Below, in pieces: positions 28,101 through 36,518 of a stretch of DNA of 36,869 nt. Made by a program: the position numbers and the translations under genes. Below the pieces are notes generated by a model. The model saw only the letters and a list, made by a program, of their open reading frames with translations, had not been told where the DNA came from and ran no database searches. The DNA comes from an uncultured Saprospiraceae bacterium (GTDB lineage: Bacteria > Bacteroidota > Bacteroidia > Chitinophagales > Saprospiraceae), in assembly GCA_937951685.1 (NCBI GenBank), contig CALFBG010000079.1:1-36869 (forward strand). The letters run 5' to 3'. The stretch's first letter is position 1; every line of letters starts with the position of its first letter.

Positions 28101-28557
28101 TAAAATTTAAATCTGCTGCGGACAATACATACTGGCGAAGCACTCCATGCTCATCCAACTTGAAGGTCGTTCGCAATATTTCATGACGTTGAATGACGGA
28201 ATGAATGGCTTTTTCAAAACAAGCGAGGTCGTAAGTCCCATCTAAAATGATCGCGCTTGGCATATTATGTGCGATGGAACCTTCCTCCGTTTGACAAGCC
28301 AGCCACAATCTCAACTGAGCGTTAGAAACGGGATAACTGGTATCAGGAGGACAGATTGGGATCTCTTGGTATTTGATATGCTGAAGAGATGATTTTTCAT
28401 GCTGAATCAAATAAGAAAGTAATTCTTCTTTACGCGTTTTAATTTCTACAATCAGCTGATCATCTACTTCGTCTTTCGTAGCAAAAATCTGTAATTTCCC
28501 TTCTTTTACCTCTAGGATAAGTCCTTCGTCCGAAATTCTGTTTAGTAATTCTTTCAT
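25183..28557 (-). CDS. NRPS, TubC-C-A(Asn)-T
   Basis: 1124 residues from the ATG at 28557, which overlaps the upstream stop by one base (TGATG); a GTG one codon earlier is also possible. MKELLNRISDEG aligns with the N-terminus of the upstream NRPS, supporting the ATG. Domains: TubC-type docking, about 1-52; condensation, 70-515; adenylation, 530-1020, with TSGSTGKPKG and NGKINRKALP; carrier with Ser1068 in LGGHS. Specificity residues D729, L730, T733, K770, I793, G795, E819, V827, G828, K1012 spell DLTKIGEVGK, a known asparagine code. The condensation motif reads HHIISDEW (208-215): the usual Gly is Glu, a single GGA-to-GAA change, while both His and the Asp are kept. There is no epimerase, so L-Asn is expected. 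The hydroxylase gene follows. Confidence 0.95.
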   Translation of the reverse strand: MKELLNRISDEGLILEVKEGKLQIFATKDEVDDQLIVEIKTRKEELLSYLIQHEKSSLQHIKYQEIPICPPDTSYPVSNAQLRLWLACQTEEGSIAHNMPSAIILDGTYDLACFEKAIHSVIQRHEILRTTFKLDEHGVLRQYVLSAADLNFKLDLQNFVGTKDIASAWKAYTSLDAFQAFDLEKGPLLRAGLIQLAAEQYLFYYNIHHIISDEWSMDILSRDVMNAYEHHHSGTSSIPSPLRIQYKDYSAWQLSQLDSPIFKDHKAYWLSQLAGEIPTIDLPTQKSRPKIRTFNGSSIAARLSPDLTSTLRNFTREKGGSLFTGLLTAWYVLLYRYTGETNICIGNPVAGRDHPDLENQIGFYLHTLALVNQIHPEDSFNVLYEQIKTNVLQAYQHKMYPFDKLVEELNVRRDASRNPLFDILVDYHGVAEKETSLDRDEALELRENGMVKFDLELHLTECGAGVDIGVNYNRDVYEQEMIERLILHYKQLLKALLANPEKPIFTVPYLLEEQNKLLTSFNAPQVAFSRDQTVVDLFAKQAQATPDATAVVFGKERLSYQALEQQSNQLAHCLKQEKNLKQGDFVGVHLERSEQYIIAIFAILKVGAVYVPIDINYPSDRKQYMLDDASVRLLITDSKYMFDIDYYQGTLLAIDIEFDASNYRSANEWSVSPVDLAYVIYTSGSTGKPKGVLIEHQALMNYLTWGKDYYLKNDLTNQNFGLYTSLSFDLTITSLFLPLVSGATLHVFKEEKDSLALLKEYLSTALSCIKITPSHISLLGDTALEHSHLELVIVGGEELKQTHIEILHRINPDIKIYNEYGPTEATVGCVVYEVKDSTAEIYIGKPIQNMSIYILDSSSQLVPFGVSGEVHIGGAGLAKAYLNKAELTKEKFIANPFQQGERLYKTGDLACWLPDGNIAFKGRVDQQVKIRGYRVELEEIASILNEQAEIEQSVVIDKEDNNGFKQLVAYLVGKENLDTALISQALAKKLPDYMVPKIYVTLAEMPLTHNGKINRKALPTPDDEAYLRQAYVAPSSDTEMALVNLWQQVLGIEKIGVKDNFFDLGGHSLIAVKLSFEITKVYKVKLGIETVFKYPTVQLQAQYIDIVNTSKAEQASQNEEIMYL

Positions 28558-31500
28558 CACATTATTTGTTTAACAATTTTACCCTTTGATTTAAGTTGCT
28601 CCTGTTTTTTTGAAAAGTCGATTTGGAGTGCTAAATCACCAATGACTTTGAGGTCAAATAAACTTTTGATATCTAAATCTAGATCCAACTCCTTTCTTAT
28701 CCTTAAGATGATTTTAAGTGCGGTTAAGCTATTTCCCCCCAAGTCAAAGAAATTATCTTGGATTCCGATGCTTTCTATTTTTAATATTTCTTGGAATATT
28801 TCGATCAACTTAAGCTCTGTTGCGGTAGTAGGTGCTACATAGTCTTTACTTCTATAAGCTTTCAAATCAGGGTCGGGCAATGCTTTACGATCTATCTTAG
28901 CATGCTGTGTCAATGGCATTTCGTCCAATGTTATAAATATATTGGGCACCATGTAAGCAGGAAGTTTTTGAGCGATTACTTTTTGAATTTCGGAAATGGC
29001 TATTGGTTGTTCGCAAACGATGTACGCTACCAATTGTTGTACATTATCATTGTCTGCTTTAGCAAGTACAACCGATTGCTTGATGGCTTCAACATTATCT
29101 AAAACAGCTTCTATTTCGCCTAACTCAACCCGATAACCTCTGATTTTGATTTGATGATCTTTTCTACCAATAAATTCAAGATTACCATCCGCTAACCAAC
29201 GCGCCAAATCACCGGTCCGATACAAGCGTTCTCCTGCTTTGAAAAAATGATTAATAAACTTCTCCTCCGTTAAGCTTTCTTTATTTAAATATCCATTTGC
29301 TAATCCCGCACCACCGATATACAACTCTCCCATTACGCCAATAGGACTGGGCTTTTGAAAAGCATCTAAAACATAAAAACTAGTATTTTGCAATGGCTTT
29401 CCGATGGGTACATAAGGTAGATTGAGATAACGATCTAAATTTTGAGTTTCGAAATAAGAACTATCAATGGTAGTTTCGGTGGTACCATAACTATTGATAA
29501 TTCGCATCTGATTTCCAAACCGTAAAAGCAGTCTTTGATAATCAGAAATTTGACAAATATCAGAACCTACGATCAACAGCTTCAGCCAAGAAATATCCAA
29601 ATTGTTTTCATAAATGTAATCCATTAATAAAATGGCATAAGCTGGCGTTATTTCCACAATATTAATCTCCCACTTGTGCATTAACCCATAGAGCTTCACA
29701 AAATCAAGTCTGATACTAGGAGGACAAAGAATCATTTTTCCACCAAACAATAAACTTCTAAATAAATCTCCTGCGCAAACATCAAAAGAGAAACTTGCCA
29801 TTTGCAGTAAACTCGTTTCACTATCCAACTGATATTCTTTTTGCCAACTCAATACGATGTTCAATAAACTAGCATGGGAAACAATAACGCCTTTAGGCTT
29901 TCCTGTAGATCCTGAAGTATAAATAATATAGACCGCTTGTGTTGGAGAGAAATGATAATCTGGACTTTCGATCGACTCTTTGGCCAGTATGGATAAATTT
30001 TTATCAAGAAGAATTGTTGTAGCCTTCAAATCATTACCTTGCAAGCATTCGTACGCTTGATCGGTAAGCAGGAAACTGAGTTTACTATCCTCAATAATAT
30101 AATTAATACGATCGCTAGGATTATCGGGGTCTATGGGAATATACGTTCCACCAGATTTCAAAACGCCTAATACGCCGACCACCATTTCCAAGGATTTGTC
30201 CATGCATATCCCAACTAAATCCTCCGCCTGTACCCCTTGCTTACGCAAGTAATGCGCGAGTTGATTTGATCGCTCCTCCAATTCTTGATAGCGAAGAACT
30301 TCTGCTTCAAATACCGCTGCAATTGCATCTGGTGTTTCACGGGCTTGTTTTACGAATAAATCTATGACCGTTTTATCTCTGGGATAATCTATTTCGGTAG
30401 GATTGAATACGTTTAATAATTCATGTGCTTCTTCTTTTGTTAAATAATTTAGATCTTTTAAGTATTGATTGGGCTGACTAGTAAACGAATCGACTAGCTT
30501 ATAAAAATGAATGGCTAATTTTTTGATTTGTGATTCCTCATACTTATTCTTGTTATATTGAAAATGTACTTTAAGCGAAGTCTCCGTTAATCCTACCGCA
30601 ATATTAAAATCATAATTTGTTTGCCCTTCGACATCTACAGATTCCATCTCTAAGGTGCTTGCGCCTTGCGTCGATTTCTCTCCCAATTGTTCTTCAATCA
30701 ACTCTTGTATAGGAAAATTTTCAAAGATCATAATATGATCTAGCAAGTCCATACTCAATTCACTTTGTCCTTGTACTGTAGCTAAACTGACATAGTGGTG
30801 AGGAAGGCTTGCGATGGCTTCTGCTTTGGTTTTCTTTAATAAATCGATCAATTGATCCTTTTCTTGGTACTGGATTCTCACCGGGATGGTATTTAAAAAC
30901 AAACCTACCATATCTACCGCGCCTTCCAAATCAGCTGGTCTACCAGAAACTACAGAGCCAAATACGACATCCTGCGTATTGTTGTATCTCGATAGCAAAT
31001 ATCCCCAAGCCACTTGCATAAATGTATTATGAGTCACATCTATTTCACTGCATAGATGATTTATTTTATCATAGATTGCTCCCGTAAGTTCAACCGTCTC
31101 ATCACGAAATTCATACGCAAGTTTGGAACGTTCCGCTCGTACGAAAGGTACATTGGCCACACTTGTATAGCCCGCTAAATAATTTTTCCAATAGGCTAAG
31201 GTCTCTTCTTGGTCGACCTTCGCTAACCATTGAATATAATTAGCATAAGGTTTGGGTGCTGGTAGATTTGCTTGTTCCCCTTTTTCAATAGCACGCAGCA
31301 TCCTATAAAAATCGTTGATTAAAATACTAGTACACCAACCATCCATCAGGATATGATGATGACTCCAGATAAATTCATAGACATCGTCCCCAAGGCATAA
31401 AATTTTCAAGCGCATTTGGGAAGGTCCTCCTAAATCAAATCCTTTTTTTCGATCTAAGGCTTTTCTTTCCGCAACCCAATCTTCTAATGAAGTTGACACT

Positions 31501-34500
31501 GGTGCTTCCGCAAAATTCTCATAAGAAAAACTACTAGGAACAGTTTTCTTTACGATCTGTAATAACTTACCCGCGTAATCACTTGAAAAGCTCGTTCTTA
31601 AAATAGCATAACGATCTACCAACGCGTCGTACGCTTGCTTAAAGTGATCCATATTCAGTCCTGCTCCTTTAATTCGATAAGCAACTTGCTCGAAATAAGC
31701 TTCTTCCAACGTAAACCAATGATAGTACATTCCTGCTTGCGCAGGAGAAAGTTCGTACACATCCTCAAGCAAGCCATCCTTATTTAAAGTATCCAACGCT
31801 TCATAACTTAAGTTTGAAAAAGTCAGATCAGATGGCGTTAAATAACTTTTAGTATTAAAAGACAATTCTTTGATTAAAGCTGTTAAATGTGCTTCGTAAG
31901 CTTTGATTAACGCTTGCATTTTTTGAGTAGCATAGAGACTAGAACAGTAAGAAATAGACATATTTAACTCGCCAGATGCCATCATTCCAGCCACACTAAT
32001 TCGAGTGTTATTGATATTCTGTGGATGGATTGGTGCTCCGATGTATTCCGTTCCGTATTCAAAGATAGAAGTTGGTTCTTCCTCTTTAATGTTGCCACCA
32101 AAATCTCCCAAATAATTAAATTGAATACTAGGCTTAAAGCTAGTTTGCAATTGCTTAGAAAGATATTTAAGGATACCATAACCAATACCTTTTTTAGGAA
32201 TCTTCCGCAAATCATCTTTTACTTTCATCAAACTTTTAGTTCGATCTTCCGACGAGGAGACTTCCAAAACTAAAGGGTAAATTGTGGTAAACCATCCTAC
32301 CGTTCTAGTAATATCTACCTCATCAATAATGTCTTCTCTTCCATGTCCTTCCATTTCGACAATACTTTTCTCGACCTCAAAAACATCTCTAATGGCCAAA
32401 CCTAATGCTGCAAGTAATAAATCATTGATCTCCGTGTGATACACTTCATGAACCCCCGTTTGCATGAGTGTAGTCAATTCTTTATTCAAACTAAAGCTTA
32501 ATTTATTTTCGCTTTTTTCGCTATCTCCATTCGCATTTTCGGTGGCTAATGTTGGAATAGATTCCGTCTCCAGACTTGCCCAATATTTACCTTCTTTTTG
32601 CAAAGCTTTACGATGCGCATATTCTTGTTGTAAAAAAGCCCATCGTTGAAAAGAATCTGTCTTTAAAGGTAAAGCTACTTTTTCGCCAGATTGATATTGA
32701 AGATATAAGGAAGAGATATCTTCTAATAAAATTCGCCAGGATACACCATCTACCAATAAATGATGTGCGATCAATGCCAAGCGATCACCATCTGAAAGTC
32801 TAAAGTGCCCAATCACGAATAAAGGACCTTCAGATAGATCAAACCCAGCTTGCAACTCCTCGCCTAGCTCCGTCATCGCTTTCAAACTATCTTCTGCTTC
32901 GCGAAGGTCATGAAAGTCTATCCGAAAACATTCTTCTGAATATTTGCGATTAAATTGTTTCCATTCCGTTCCTTGTTTTTGATAACTCATGCGCAACACA
33001 TCATGATGTTTTACCAATTGCATCACTGCCGATTTCAAAACATTAGGATCTAAGGCTATCTCACTCTTTAAAAGAACCGATTGATTAAAATGATGTTTTA
33101 AGGATATAGATGGATGTTCAAAAAAAATATGCTGTATCGGCGTTAGGACAACTTCACCTTCTACTTCAGCCTGATCAATTTGTCTAGTAGTTTTCTTCAG
33201 CAAAGAAGCCATATCTTTTAAGACGGGCATGGTCAACACATCTCCTACTTTCAAGATATAACCATGCTGTCTTGATTTAGAAACTATCTGTATGGATTTA
33301 ATCGAATCTCCACCTAGGTTGTAAAAATTATCTTGGCGACCAATACCTTTGATGTTCAACACGGATTCCCAAATGGCGACCAATAATTTTTCTTTTTCAC
33401 TTGCCGGAGCGACATATTCATCTCTTGAATAAATATCTTCTTCCAGTGCTGGTAGTGCTTTGCGATCTATCTTATCATTGTGCGTCAAAGGCATTTCATC
33501 CAAGCTTACGTAGATTTTCGGAACCATATATTCCGGAAGTTTTTTCGTTAAGATTTCTTGTATGCTGGCAGGAGTTATTGCTTTTTCACAAACGACATAA
33601 GCAATCAATTGTTTGGATCCATTTTTATCTTCTTTAGCAATCACGACCGATTGTCTGATCTCATCTAATTGATTTAACCGCGATTCTATCTCTTCCAATT
33701 CTATTCGATATCCTCGTATCTTTACCTGATGATCCTTTCTCCCCATAAACTCAATATTCCCATCGGGTAACCAACGAGCCAAATCGCCCGTTCTATACAA
33801 TCGTTCTCCCTCCTTAAAAGGATGAGCAATAAATTTTTCAGCCGTCAAGGCTGGAAGATTTAGATAACCCCGAGCAAGTTGAATCCCTCCAATACAAAGT
33901 TCTCCAATCAATCCGATTGGCTGCAATTGTAAATTTTCGGAGAGAATCAGTAATGCTGTATTATCAATTGGTTTTCCGATTGGAATGCTGGTAGCGCTTA
34001 GCTCAATGCGTTCGGTCATCTTAAAGATAGAAACACACATACTCGTTTCTGTTGGACCATAAGAATTATAATAACTACCTCCGTAAGACAAATAACTAAG
34101 TACTTTTTCATAGTCAGGAAAATCGCCGCCCGTAATCAATATTTTCAATTTCTTTAAACTTTCTTGTTTGATCATATGAAAATAAGAAGGAGGCAATGTC
34201 GCTAAGTCTATATCATTGTTCTGAATATAACTTTCCAATAGATTAGGATCATTTCGTATTTCATCATTAGCAATGAAAAGACTAGAGCCAGCTAAAAGGA
34301 TATTAAGAATTTCAGAAATAGAGATATCAAAAGAGAAGGAAGTAAATTGTAACGCACGATGATGATCCCCAATACCATAACCTTTAATCTGAGCTGATAT
34401 GGAATTCAATAATCCCATATGTTCTATCAATACACCTTTCGGATTTCCGGTAGATCCCGAGGTATAAATGATATAGGCTAAATCTTGGGGCTGAATCGAA

Positions 34501-36518
34501 ATTTGATCCACTAAACTATGCGGCTCATCAAATTCAACATTTGTGACGACTAAGGCTCCTTCATAATAATCTAGTTCAAACATATAAGTTGTATCCGTGA
34601 TCAACAACTGAATATTGGCATCTTCTAGAATATATATTTTTCGATCTTCTGGATAATTCACATCAATAGGTACATATACGCCTCCCGACTTTAAGATTCC
34701 CAACAAGCAAACTATATATTGTTCGCTTCTATCCAGGTGAACACCAACAAAATCTCCTTTTTTGAGTCCATATTCGCCTCTCAGGTGATTCGCTAATTTA
34801 CTAGACTGTTGATCTAATTCTCGATAGCTAAGTGACTTTTCTCCAAATACTAAAGCAACTGCATCGGGTGTTTTATTAGCTTGTGCGGAAAACACATCTA
34901 GAATCGTCTTATCAGTTGGATAAGCTACTTGAGTATCGTTGAAATCTTCTAATAATACTTGTCGCTCTTCTTGCGATAGATAGTTGACATTATTTAGCAA
35001 GGCATTCGGGTTCGACAATAAGTTTGACATCAATGCTTTGAAATGTCGCATCATATTTGAGATCATCCTTTCGTCATAAACATCAACATTAAAAACGACA
35101 TCTAAAGCGATGACATCTCCTAGTTGTGTCGCATGAAATTCTATATCATTTTTACATAATGCGGCGCCCTTATCTTCTACTTGACTAAATAAATCCGAGT
35201 TTATGTTTTCGGCCGAAAGCTTATGATGCTTATTGTGCAAGGTCAATGAAATATCGGCGAGCGGCGAGCGACTTTGATCATATTTTAACGCTAAATCTTC
35301 TACTATTTTATCGAAAGGATATCCCTGATGGGCATAGTCGTCTAAAACCGCTTCCTTGACACTATCATAAAAGGTTATAAAATTGCTATTGGGAATTATT
35401 TTATTTCGAATAATTAAAGCATTTATATAAAAACCAATTTGATCTTCTAATTCAGGATGTGTTCTTCCGGCAATAGGAGCTCCGATGATTATATCTTCAA
35501 CCGCTGTATATCTATAAATCAAAACATTGATCACGGATAGCACCAATAGGAATAAACTTCCATCATGCTGCTTAATAAACTGCTCCATTTGATTCGTCAA
35601 GTCTTTAGAAAGATACGTACTAAAGTACTTTCCATTACTAGTTTTAACGTTAGGACGAATTTTATAGGAAGGCAAATCGATGACCGCTAATTCTCCCGAT
35701 AATCGTTTTAACCAATAGTCTCGATCTACTAGCGCAGCAGGCATACTTAATTGATTCAGTTGCCACGCAGCATAATCCTTGTATTGAATCCTCAAGGAAG
35801 GAATATCTGGTGAATGACCAGACAGATTGGCTTCATAATATTTCATCAAGTCCCGTTCCAAAATCTCCATCGATCTTCCATCACTTATGATGTGATGCAT
35901 ATTGTAGTAACAGATATACTTGTCCGTTGACAACTGCAACAATGCCACTCGCAACAAGGGCCCTTTTACCAAATCAAATGCTCGATAAGCATCTGCGGAA
36001 ATATAATTTTGGGCAGCGGCTTCAGCAGCTACTTCTCCTTGGTAATCTTTATAATCAATCTCAAAACCCAAGTCTTTAACACTTAGTACATACTGTCGAA
36101 TTTCTCCGGCATCATTTAAATTAAAAACTGTACGTAATATTTCGTGGCGCGCTATCACATTGTGTATTGCTTTTTTAAAACAAGCGATATCATATGCCCC
36201 TTCTAGTATAATATTTCTTGGCATATTAAAAGCAATAGAGTTTTTTTCTATTTGGCTTGAAAGCCACAACCTTTTTTGCGCATTTGATAATGGATAGCCA
36301 TCCGCTGCTTTACATTTTGGTATCTCCTCATAAGTTTTTTTCTGAAGGTTTAAGTTTTTATGCGCAGTCAAATAGGAAATAAGCTCGTTTTTATTCGCTT
36401 TAATTTCTGATAAAATAGTACGATCGACATCTCCCTTAGCGGAAAATAATTGTAATTTTCCTTCCTCCACATCTATTACGATTCCTTGCGCTGATATCTT
36501 TTTAAGTAGTTCAATCAT
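28557..36518 (-). CDS. Bimodular NRPS, TubC-C-A(aromatic-like)-T-E-C-A(Orn)-T
   Basis: 2653 residues; its ATG overlaps the upstream NRPS stop by 4 bp (ATGA). TubC-type docking 1-52. Module 1: condensation 74-520 with HHIISDGR (208-215); adenylation 530-1025; carrier Ser1072 in LGGDS, the form common before epimerases; epimerase 1122-1560 with HHLLVDG (1252-1258), EGHGRE (1390-1395), TVGWFTTIYP and NYLGDF. Module 2: condensation 1586-2035 with HHILMDG (1721-1727), expected to accept a D-residue; adenylation 2040-2550; carrier Ser2597 in LGGNS. Module 1 code residues D731, I732, S735, T774, I795, G797, S819, M827, C828, K1016 read DISTIGSMCK, aromatic-like but without an exact match I know. Module 2 residues D2246, V2247, G2250, E2289, I2316, G2318, S2343, I2351, D2352, K2541 spell DVGEIGSIDK, the ornithine code of gramicidin S and tyrocidine synthetases. 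Expected output: D-aromatic then L-Orn. Confidence 0.95.
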   Translation of the reverse strand: MIELLKKISAQGIVIDVEEGKLQLFSAKGDVDRTILSEIKANKNELISYLTAHKNLNLQKKTYEEIPKCKAADGYPLSNAQKRLWLSSQIEKNSIAFNMPRNIILEGAYDIACFKKAIHNVIARHEILRTVFNLNDAGEIRQYVLSVKDLGFEIDYKDYQGEVAAEAAAQNYISADAYRAFDLVKGPLLRVALLQLSTDKYICYYNMHHIISDGRSMEILERDLMKYYEANLSGHSPDIPSLRIQYKDYAAWQLNQLSMPAALVDRDYWLKRLSGELAVIDLPSYKIRPNVKTSNGKYFSTYLSKDLTNQMEQFIKQHDGSLFLLVLSVINVLIYRYTAVEDIIIGAPIAGRTHPELEDQIGFYINALIIRNKIIPNSNFITFYDSVKEAVLDDYAHQGYPFDKIVEDLALKYDQSRSPLADISLTLHNKHHKLSAENINSDLFSQVEDKGAALCKNDIEFHATQLGDVIALDVVFNVDVYDERMISNMMRHFKALMSNLLSNPNALLNNVNYLSQEERQVLLEDFNDTQVAYPTDKTILDVFSAQANKTPDAVALVFGEKSLSYRELDQQSSKLANHLRGEYGLKKGDFVGVHLDRSEQYIVCLLGILKSGGVYVPIDVNYPEDRKIYILEDANIQLLITDTTYMFELDYYEGALVVTNVEFDEPHSLVDQISIQPQDLAYIIYTSGSTGNPKGVLIEHMGLLNSISAQIKGYGIGDHHRALQFTSFSFDISISEILNILLAGSSLFIANDEIRNDPNLLESYIQNNDIDLATLPPSYFHMIKQESLKKLKILITGGDFPDYEKVLSYLSYGGSYYNSYGPTETSMCVSIFKMTERIELSATSIPIGKPIDNTALLILSENLQLQPIGLIGELCIGGIQLARGYLNLPALTAEKFIAHPFKEGERLYRTGDLARWLPDGNIEFMGRKDHQVKIRGYRIELEEIESRLNQLDEIRQSVVIAKEDKNGSKQLIAYVVCEKAITPASIQEILTKKLPEYMVPKIYVSLDEMPLTHNDKIDRKALPALEEDIYSRDEYVAPASEKEKLLVAIWESVLNIKGIGRQDNFYNLGGDSIKSIQIVSKSRQHGYILKVGDVLTMPVLKDMASLLKKTTRQIDQAEVEGEVVLTPIQHIFFEHPSISLKHHFNQSVLLKSEIALDPNVLKSAVMQLVKHHDVLRMSYQKQGTEWKQFNRKYSEECFRIDFHDLREAEDSLKAMTELGEELQAGFDLSEGPLFVIGHFRLSDGDRLALIAHHLLVDGVSWRILLEDISSLYLQYQSGEKVALPLKTDSFQRWAFLQQEYAHRKALQKEGKYWASLETESIPTLATENANGDSEKSENKLSFSLNKELTTLMQTGVHEVYHTEINDLLLAALGLAIRDVFEVEKSIVEMEGHGREDIIDEVDITRTVGWFTTIYPLVLEVSSSEDRTKSLMKVKDDLRKIPKKGIGYGILKYLSKQLQTSFKPSIQFNYLGDFGGNIKEEEPTSIFEYGTEYIGAPIHPQNINNTRISVAGMMASGELNMSISYCSSLYATQKMQALIKAYEAHLTALIKELSFNTKSYLTPSDLTFSNLSYEALDTLNKDGLLEDVYELSPAQAGMYYHWFTLEEAYFEQVAYRIKGAGLNMDHFKQAYDALVDRYAILRTSFSSDYAGKLLQIVKKTVPSSFSYENFAEAPVSTSLEDWVAERKALDRKKGFDLGGPSQMRLKILCLGDDVYEFIWSHHHILMDGWCTSILINDFYRMLRAIEKGEQANLPAPKPYANYIQWLAKVDQEETLAYWKNYLAGYTSVANVPFVRAERSKLAYEFRDETVELTGAIYDKINHLCSEIDVTHNTFMQVAWGYLLSRYNNTQDVVFGSVVSGRPADLEGAVDMVGLFLNTIPVRIQYQEKDQLIDLLKKTKAEAIASLPHHYVSLATVQGQSELSMDLLDHIMIFENFPIQELIEEQLGEKSTQGASTLEMESVDVEGQTNYDFNIAVGLTETSLKVHFQYNKNKYEESQIKKLAIHFYKLVDSFTSQPNQYLKDLNYLTKEEAHELLNVFNPTEIDYPRDKTVIDLFVKQARETPDAIAAVFEAEVLRYQELEERSNQLAHYLRKQGVQAEDLVGICMDKSLEMVVGVLGVLKSGGTYIPIDPDNPSDRINYIIEDSKLSFLLTDQAYECLQGNDLKATTILLDKNLSILAKESIESPDYHFSPTQAVYIIYTSGSTGKPKGVIVSHASLLNIVLSWQKEYQLDSETSLLQMASFSFDVCAGDLFRSLLFGGKMILCPPSIRLDFVKLYGLMHKWEINIVEITPAYAILLMDYIYENNLDISWLKLLIVGSDICQISDYQRLLLRFGNQMRIINSYGTTETTIDSSYFETQNLDRYLNLPYVPIGKPLQNTSFYVLDAFQKPSPIGVMGELYIGGAGLANGYLNKESLTEEKFINHFFKAGERLYRTGDLARWLADGNLEFIGRKDHQIKIRGYRVELGEIEAVLDNVEAIKQSVVLAKADNDNVQQLVAYIVCEQPIAISEIQKVIAQKLPAYMVPNIFITLDEMPLTQHAKIDRKALPDPDLKAYRSKDYVAPTTATELKLIEIFQEILKIESIGIQDNFFDLGGNSLTALKIILRIRKELDLDLDIKSLFDLKVIGDLALQIDFSKKQEQLKSKGKIVKQIM

